The position numbers and the translations under genes are program-made. Shown piece after piece: positions 6,276 through 9,867 of a DNA stretch of 9,867 nt. The number at the start of each line of letters is the position of its first letter. Within the stretch, counting starts at the first letter, position 1. The notes below the pieces were generated by a model, which saw nothing but the letters and a program-made list of their open reading frames with translations, was not told the origin of the DNA and ran no database searches. Source of the stretch: an uncultured Clostridia bacterium (GTDB taxonomy: Bacteria; Bacillota; Clostridia; Oscillospirales; Ruminococcaceae); the NCBI GenBank assembly GCA_947628385.1, contig CANQZS010000053.1, positions 1 to 9,867 on the forward strand, read 5' to 3'.

Positions 6276-7326
6276 AAAGCAAACCATAGGCTGGGGACAG
6301 CTCCTGATGCTGCTGTTCATGTGCAGAGTATTCACACTTATGACGTTCGTCCCGCTTATTGCGGAGGGACGGAGCCTGACGGTGCAGCTTGAAGCGGCGG
6401 CTGTTTCGGTGCTGATACAGGCTGTGCTGCTTATACCGGCAATTGCGCTGAGGGGAGGAGTCACCGAGGCTGCCATAAAGGAAAACAAAGCGTTCGGCAT
6501 AACGGCTGCCGCGCTGTACTTTATATTCTTTCTGTTTTACAGCGTGAACAGTCTGCTCCATTTTCAGAATTTTTTAAGCTCGGGATTTTTTCCTACGGCG
6601 GAGGCTTCGGTATGGATAGGGATCCTTTTGATAGTATGCGTTTACTGCGGCTGTCTGGGGATAGAGGCTCTCGGACGGAGCGCGGTGATCCTTTTCTGGC
6701 TGTTTATAATTTCGTTAGCGGTAATGACGGTATCGGCTGCGGGGAATTTCGATGCGGCTCATCTGAGCTTCGGCATAAAATACAGCGACGAGCTTTTTCC
6801 TGCGGTAATGGACGATCTTTCACGCAGCGGAGAGATATGCGCGGCGGTATTCCTTGCAAAAAACGTAAGCAAGGATCTTCGCAGGGGGATATACGGACTT
6901 CTCGGAGCAAAGCTTTTGCTGACTGCTGCGGTATCGGTGCTTATTGCGGCTGTTCTGGGAGATTATGCGCAGTATACGGATTACCCGTTCCTGACGGTAG
7001 GAGCTTTTGGGGAAACGGGATCTTTACAGCGCGGAGATTCCCTTTATCTTATAGTCTGGACGATAACGGCGGTGATAAATATTGCGCTGTTCCTCCACAT
7101 TCTGAGCGGGCTGATGGGAGAGGTATTTCCAAGACTGAAGTACAGGACGCTTATTTCCGCAGCGGCAGCTTTTATAGTATCGCTTTTCTTTACGCTTACG
7201 GACAGATCCTTTTCGGAGACATACGATATTTTCTGTTCGGGCTGGGCGGTGATATTCCTTACGGGAGCGGTGCCGCTGGCTGTTCTTATTCTGCGCAGAA
7301 GAGGAGGTAAAAAAACCGGTGCTTAA
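6268..7326 (+). CDS. gerB: Spore germinant receptor subunit B (GerB family permease-like protein)
   Basis: This is the B subunit of the receptor, 352 aa with about ten membrane helices. It belongs to the GerB family, distant relatives of APC amino-acid transporters, and is the part thought to bind the germinant. Recognisable pieces are GIEALGRSAVILFWLFI (131-147), the DYPFLTVGAFGETGSLQRGD stretch (238-257) followed by a helix with a conserved Trp, and a positively charged C-terminus. AAGGAGGAG (6252-6260) lies 7 nt before ATG 6268. Its first codons overlap the end of gerA (ATGGATAA shared), and its end overlaps gerC, so production of the three subunits is probably coupled. Sequence alone does not show which germinant is bound. 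Confidence 0.93.
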   Translation: MDKKQTIGWGQLLMLLFMCRVFTLMTFVPLIAEGRSLTVQLEAAAVSVLIQAVLLIPAIALRGGVTEAAIKENKAFGITAAALYFIFFLFYSVNSLLHFQNFLSSGFFPTAEASVWIGILLIVCVYCGCLGIEALGRSAVILFWLFIISLAVMTVSAAGNFDAAHLSFGIKYSDELFPAVMDDLSRSGEICAAVFLAKNVSKDLRRGIYGLLGAKLLLTAAVSVLIAAVLGDYAQYTDYPFLTVGAFGETGSLQRGDSLYLIVWTITAVINIALFLHILSGLMGEVFPRLKYRTLISAAAAFIVSLFFTLTDRSFSETYDIFCSGWAVIFLTGAVPLAVLILRRRGGKKTGA

Positions 7327-8395
7327 AAAAATTGTTATGACGGCTGCAATGCTGTTTTCGGCGGCGGTAATGACGGGCTGCTTCGGAGGAATGGAGGTCA
7401 ATGACAGAGCTTTTGTTCAGCTAATGGGTCTGGAAAAGCAGGACGGATTATATCTTGCCACACTGCAGATATACAGATCGGAAAGCGGTTCCTCAGATCC
7501 GGATACTACAAAGGCAAACAGTATATCGGTATCGGGAACGGGGGAAACGGTTTCCTCTGCTCTGGCTGATGCCGAGCTGAAAACGGGGAAAAAGCTTTTT
7601 CTCGGACATATAAAAATGCTTATAATAGGCAGCGGGATAGACGCTCCCTCGGACGAGCTTGCGCTTTTTACCGACAGCCGGGTTTCTCCGTCGTGTCCGG
7701 TGGTTTATTCGGAAAGCCCGTCGGAAGCGGCGGGAACGCTTCTTGAGGAGGGAACGTTTTCGGCTGAGCATTTTATAGATATGATGGAGACGTCCTCTGC
7801 TCAGGGGAAAACCATATTCACCTCCGCTGCGGAGGTGATCTCGCGCACGGGAGCTTCCGGAAAGGGAGCGGCAATACCTAACATTTCCGCTGACAGTGAA
7901 AAAAAGACCGTGAAATTTGACGGTCTGGTATTTATAAATCATGACGATATATACGGCGGGATCGCTGCCGAAAATGTTTATGGTGTGAAGCTTCTCAAAA
8001 ACAAATTTGAAAGGGACGACATGATAACCGTTCCCGTATCGGTGAACGGACGTAAAGCGGCGGTCGCCATAACGGACTCGGACACAAGGCTGAGAGCTTC
8101 CGTAAATGATGGCAGGCTCAGGATCTCGGCTGATATAAGCATAAGGATAAAAGTTGCGGAAAATCCTTACGGCATACTTGATGAGACGATAGAAAAGGCG
8201 GTCAGGGAACGTGTGCAGGACGTTTGCACGGACGTATTTTCCGCAGCGGTATGGAGAAGCTCCTGCGACATATTCGGGATAGACGAGCTTGTAAGAAAAT
8301 ATTGTCCCGATATTTATGGAGAATATTGTTCCGACACATCAAAGTATCTGTCTGAAAGCTCGCTTTCCCTGAAAATAACCTCGCGTCTCGGTTGA
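7319..8395 (+). CDS. gerC: Spore germinant receptor lipoprotein subunit C (Ger(x)C family)
   Basis: This is the lipoprotein subunit of the receptor, 358 aa, within the family range. I use the GTG at 7319: it gives the signal peptide MLKKIVMTAAMLFSAAVMTG followed by Cys21, the residue that would be lipidated. The next in-frame ATG (7337) would remove the positive n-region. The lipobox reads MTGC, with Met at -3 where Leu is usual. GGAGG (7303-7307) lies 11 nt upstream, somewhat far, but translation is probably coupled to gerB, which it overlaps by 8 bp. Family features include the N-terminal domain after CFGGMEVNDRAFVQLMGL (21-38) and the C-terminal domain with DIFGIDELVRKYCPDIYGEY (317-336), matching the usual D-FG-P-W type region, although the usual Trp after the Pro is replaced here. 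The gene closes the gerABC cluster. Confidence 0.92.
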   Translation: MLKKIVMTAAMLFSAAVMTGCFGGMEVNDRAFVQLMGLEKQDGLYLATLQIYRSESGSSDPDTTKANSISVSGTGETVSSALADAELKTGKKLFLGHIKMLIIGSGIDAPSDELALFTDSRVSPSCPVVYSESPSEAAGTLLEEGTFSAEHFIDMMETSSAQGKTIFTSAAEVISRTGASGKGAAIPNISADSEKKTVKFDGLVFINHDDIYGGIAAENVYGVKLLKNKFERDDMITVPVSVNGRKAAVAITDSDTRLRASVNDGRLRISADISIRIKVAENPYGILDETIEKAVRERVQDVCTDVFSAAVWRSSCDIFGIDELVRKYCPDIYGEYCSDTSKYLSESSLSLKITSRLG

Positions 8396-8402
8396 CGATG
8401 TA

Positions 8403-8432
8403 TTAACAGTTATTTCATTTTCTTCATATTAT
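8403..8432 (+). promoter_or_regulatory. Weak candidate promoter for the surface-protein genes
   Basis: TTAACA (8403-8408), an 18-bp spacer and TATTAT (8427-8432) form a passable sigma-A promoter, with an overlapping TATAAT at 8430-8435 lacking a good -35. The bases CATATTA (8425-8431) fit a sporulation sigma-G -10 (CATnnTA), but the nearest G-ATR-like -35 (GTATT, 8400-8404) is 20 bp away instead of about 18. The evidence does not separate these options. Confidence 0.3.
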
Positions 8433-8462
8433 AATATCGGGAAACAGCTTCACGATATTTTT
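8433..8462 (+). terminator. Possible weak terminator after gerC
   Basis: AATATCG (8433-8439) pairs with CGATATT (8453-8459) around a 13-nt loop, and the T run ends at 8462. The stem is AT-rich and only 7 bp. It lies 38 nt after the gerC stop and 19 nt before the next gene. It may only weaken readthrough into the surface-protein genes. Confidence 0.35.
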
Positions 8463-8480
8463 CCCCGTATAAGAAGGGAA

Positions 8481-9020
8481 GTGAGCTTATTGCATAGGAC
8501 GACTGATGACGGCAAAAAAATAAAGCGGCAGATAATATTTGCGGCTCTGGTATTTTTTCTTATAGGAACGTTTTTCGGAATTATGTATTTAAGAAGCAGA
8601 TCGCCGGAGGATATTCCCTCCGGAGCCGTAAAATATGACGGAGTGCCGGAAGCCGAGGGCGATATTTCCGGCGGCGCCGAAGCTTTTGCCGAAAAAGGGA
8701 TAACGCTTACCGGCAGCGATAGGATCGTGATAAACGCCGGAGAGGATCATGCTTATACCGATCTTTACAATCCTGTTGAAAATAAGGGAATGTATTATCT
8801 CACCTTTGAGCTGAGGATTTATGATGACAATGGAGATCATGAGGTGCTTTACAGCTCCGGACTTGTAGCCCCGGGGGAACATATTTATCGTATTGAGCTT
8901 TCCCGAAGTCTTGAAAAGGGTATATATGACGGAGCCGTTCATGTTCAGCCATATCGTATGGACGATGAAAAAAGTCCCACGAACAATGCGGATATGAAAG
9001 TAAAAATAGTTGTTGTATAA
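8481..9020 (+). CDS. Membrane-anchored extracellular protein, function unknown
   Basis: This 179-aa protein has a basic N-terminus, one membrane helix (about 17-37) and an extracellular part of about 140 residues. After a low-complexity linker (40-72), the residues 73-179 look like a single beta-sandwich domain: DLYNPVENKGMYYLTFELRI (94-113), YSSGLVAPGEHIYRIEL (124-140) and EKGIYDGAVHVQPYRMD (145-161). I recall this type from Clostridia next to secreted beta-rich proteins, as here, but know no function. The start is uncertain: GTG 8481 sits directly on AAGGGAAGTGAG, which reads better as the ribosome binding site for TTG 8490; that would give 176 aa starting MHRTTDD. A perfect 7-bp inverted repeat (8604-8623) lies in the linker codons. 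It follows gerC by 85 nt and precedes the secreted protein by 85 nt. Confidence 0.85.
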   Translation: MSLLHRTTDDGKKIKRQIIFAALVFFLIGTFFGIMYLRSRSPEDIPSGAVKYDGVPEAEGDISGGAEAFAEKGITLTGSDRIVINAGEDHAYTDLYNPVENKGMYYLTFELRIYDDNGDHEVLYSSGLVAPGEHIYRIELSRSLEKGIYDGAVHVQPYRMDDEKSPTNNADMKVKIVVV

Positions 9021-9105
9021 ATTCATATATGACCCGTTGAGAGCAGAATATTGCGAAAGGAGATAAGCTTCCTTTGGCAGCCTTGCTCCGGAGGGAGCCG
9101 TAGTT

Positions 9106-9603
9106 ATGAAAACTTATATTCGCTTTTTATTTGCTTTTATTTTATCCTTGGCAGTTATGTTTTTACAGCCTGAATGTGCCGCGGAGGAGACCATAGATCA
9201 GGATTCCGCAGTCGGTGCCGGAACGATGAATATAGAATACAATGCCGGCACTGAATACACCATAGTTATTCCTGCGGGAGTGACTTTTACGGATTCGGAA
9301 AAGACAGCGGAAAGGGGGATCGAGGCGCGCAATGTCATTCTGCCTGAGTCAAGCTCGCTGAATGTGAGCATAAGCAGCAAGAATAATTTTAGAATGATGA
9401 ACGGAGTATCATATATAGAATACAGTCTTAAAATAAACGGCAACAAGACGCCTGATTCCGACCCGTATGACATAATGATTCTTCATGCGGGAGAGAAAAG
9501 CGGCTGGGCGCTGCTTGATTTTTCCACAGAGCTTGACAAGAGCGGGGTATCATATGCCGGAAATTATTCTGACACGCTTACTTTTACGATCTCCATATCA
9601 TAA
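9106..9603 (+). CDS. Secreted beta-rich surface protein, function unknown
   Basis: This 165-aa protein has a signal peptide (1 to about 26; cleavage likely near CAA-EE) and a mature part of about 140 residues predicted to be beta-strand rich. Visible stretches are YTIVIPAGVTF (51-61), SSLNVSISSKNNFRM (83-97), IEYSLKI (104-110) and the C-terminal SYAGNYSDTLTFTISIS (149-165). The Y-G-Y-DTLTFT ending recalls extracellular beta-sandwich domains of Firmicutes surface proteins and, loosely, spore-coat-U-like or fimbrial subunit folds; I cannot place it in a named family. There is no LPxTG motif, lipobox Cys or C-terminal membrane helix, so it is either released or held by a partner, perhaps the protein encoded just upstream. 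The start is ATG 9106, with GGAGGGAG (9090-9097) 8 nt before. The frame is open back to 9067, but no start codon with a binding site is present there. Confidence 0.85.
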   Translation: MKTYIRFLFAFILSLAVMFLQPECAAEETIDQDSAVGAGTMNIEYNAGTEYTIVIPAGVTFTDSEKTAERGIEARNVILPESSSLNVSISSKNNFRMMNGVSYIEYSLKINGNKTPDSDPYDIMILHAGEKSGWALLDFSTELDKSGVSYAGNYSDTLTFTISIS

Positions 9604-9619
9604 ATAATATAAAAATAAC

Positions 9620-9651
9620 GGAGCTGCCGCGATATGTGGCAGCTTCGCTGC
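9620..9651 (+). terminator. Hairpin after the secreted-protein gene, possible terminator
   Basis: AGCTGCC (9622-9628) pairs with GGCAGCT (9638-9644), extendable to 9 bp with one G-T pair. The 3' arm can instead form a GCAGC/GCTGC hairpin (9639-9651). No T run follows on the plus strand; the T-rich side is on the minus strand. It lies 17 nt after the stop, so it may end or stabilise the transcript. Confidence 0.4.
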
Positions 9652-9662
9652 TTAAAGATCAC

Positions 9663-9757
9663 AATGCGTAATTCGTAATTCGTAATGCGTAATTATAGTG
9701 TTGAGTTTTGAGAGTTGAGAGTTGAGATGAATTCGTAATTCATAATGTGTAATTACT
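9663..9757. repeat. Interleaved 7-bp tandem repeats (two heptamer families)
   Basis: Four heptamers of the type AATKCGT run at 9663-9690 (AATGCGT, AATTCGT, AATTCGT, AATGCGT), ending in AATTA. Four of the type TTGAGNN run at 9701-9728 (TTGAGTT, TTGAGAG, TTGAGAG, TTGAGAT). A second block of the first family follows at 9730-9750 (AATTCGT, AATTCAT, AATGTGT), again ending in AATTA. The cores 9670-9695 and 9730-9755 are copies exactly 60 bp apart. There is no gene here. Similar AATTCGTAATTCG and GAGTTGAGAG intergenic repeats occur in many bacterial genomes, and heptamer repeats (STRR) are known in cyanobacteria. The function is unknown. Confidence 0.85.
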
Positions 9758-9799
9758 ATTTTGAGCATAAAAAAATTCCGGTTTTTGAAAATTGTAAGT

Positions 9800-9827
9800 T
9801 TGTCAATGATATTGTACAGAATAAATA
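9800..9827 (+). promoter_or_regulatory. Candidate promoter of the gene beyond the right edge
   Basis: TTGTCA (9800-9805), a 16-bp spacer and TAAATA (9822-9827) form a moderate sigma-A-like promoter. A start near 9834 would place the possible riboswitch at the very beginning of the transcript, which is where such elements sit. The -10 match is poor, so this depends on the riboswitch call. Confidence 0.35.
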
Positions 9828-9836
9828 TTCAAAAAT

Positions 9837-9867
9837 TCGATAGGCGAAAGCCAATTCAAGGGACGCA
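9837..9867 (+). ncRNA. Possible 5' part of a cyclic-di-GMP-I (GEMM) riboswitch, cut by the window edge
   Basis: The last bases read GATAGGCGAAAGCC, then AATTCAA, then GGGACGCA. GGGACGCA is the start of the strongly conserved GGGACGCAAAGCC block of cyclic-di-GMP-I riboswitches, and the GGC-AAA-CC order just before resembles the first strand and junction of that RNA. The upstream part is not canonical (usually GGCAAACC followed by a GAAA-capped stem): here GGCGAAAGCC can close on itself and the stem between CC and GG is minimal. The rest of the element is outside the window. An EAL-domain gene nearby makes cyclic-di-GMP signalling plausible but is not evidence for the RNA. Confidence 0.4.

Noticed and set aside
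6612..7310. 232-residue plus-strand frame inside gerB
   Set aside because: It is an alternative frame of a strongly recognised membrane protein, lacks membrane or domain features and has arginine- and glycine-rich composition typical of out-of-frame reading.
9021..9105. Known riboswitch (cyclic-di-GMP, glycine, THF, manganese) before the secreted-protein gene
   Set aside because: The conserved cores of these classes are not present; only short local stems are seen.
9661..9760. CRISPR array
   Set aside because: The repeats are 7 bp long and tandem without unique spacers, so this is not a CRISPR locus.

Overview
The window looks like chromosomal DNA from a Gram-positive, spore-forming clostridium, most likely a Ruminococcus-like member of the Oscillospiraceae. 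This is inferred from the complete gerA-gerB-gerC germinant-receptor operon, strong AGGAGG-type ribosome binding sites, sigma-A promoters, heavy use of ATA and AGA/AGG codons, and small membrane-protein families common in Clostridia. No plasmid, phage, transposase or CRISPR gene is visible.

Layout, left to right. Positions 1-302 hold a cluster of short perfect hairpins (1-160) and the terminator of the first gene. Positions 303-1691 (minus) encode a chemoreceptor-type signalling protein with a multi-pass membrane N-terminus and no extracellular ligand domain. Two strong back-to-back promoters (1727-1755 minus, 1830-1858 plus) separate it from a plus-strand pair: a 110-aa two-helix membrane protein and an EAL-domain cyclic-di-GMP protein with a C-terminal sensor-like domain. 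A minus-strand pair follows (DUF421/YetF-type membrane protein, then DUF4363 protein), converging on the EAL gene at a terminator hairpin. Divergent from that pair is gerA-gerB-gerC (4761-8395), whose two junctions both overlap by 8 bp. Downstream lie two genes for surface-directed proteins: one membrane-anchored with an extracellular beta-rich domain (8481-9020), one secreted with a signal peptide (9106-9603). The right end (9604-9867) is non-coding, with interleaved 7-bp tandem repeats and, at the very edge, what may be the first part of a cyclic-di-GMP-I (GEMM) riboswitch cut off by the window.

Together the genes suggest membrane signalling and spore or cell-surface functions. GerA and GerB form the membrane part of a germinant receptor and GerC is its lipoprotein. 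DUF421 proteins occur in spore membranes of Bacillus, so the divergent DUF421-DUF4363 pair may be linked to the spore, but this is inference. Cyclic-di-GMP could connect the EAL protein to the gene beyond the right edge if the riboswitch call is right. The parts with no clear description are the 110-aa membrane protein paired with the EAL protein, the two surface proteins, and the two non-coding repeat clusters.
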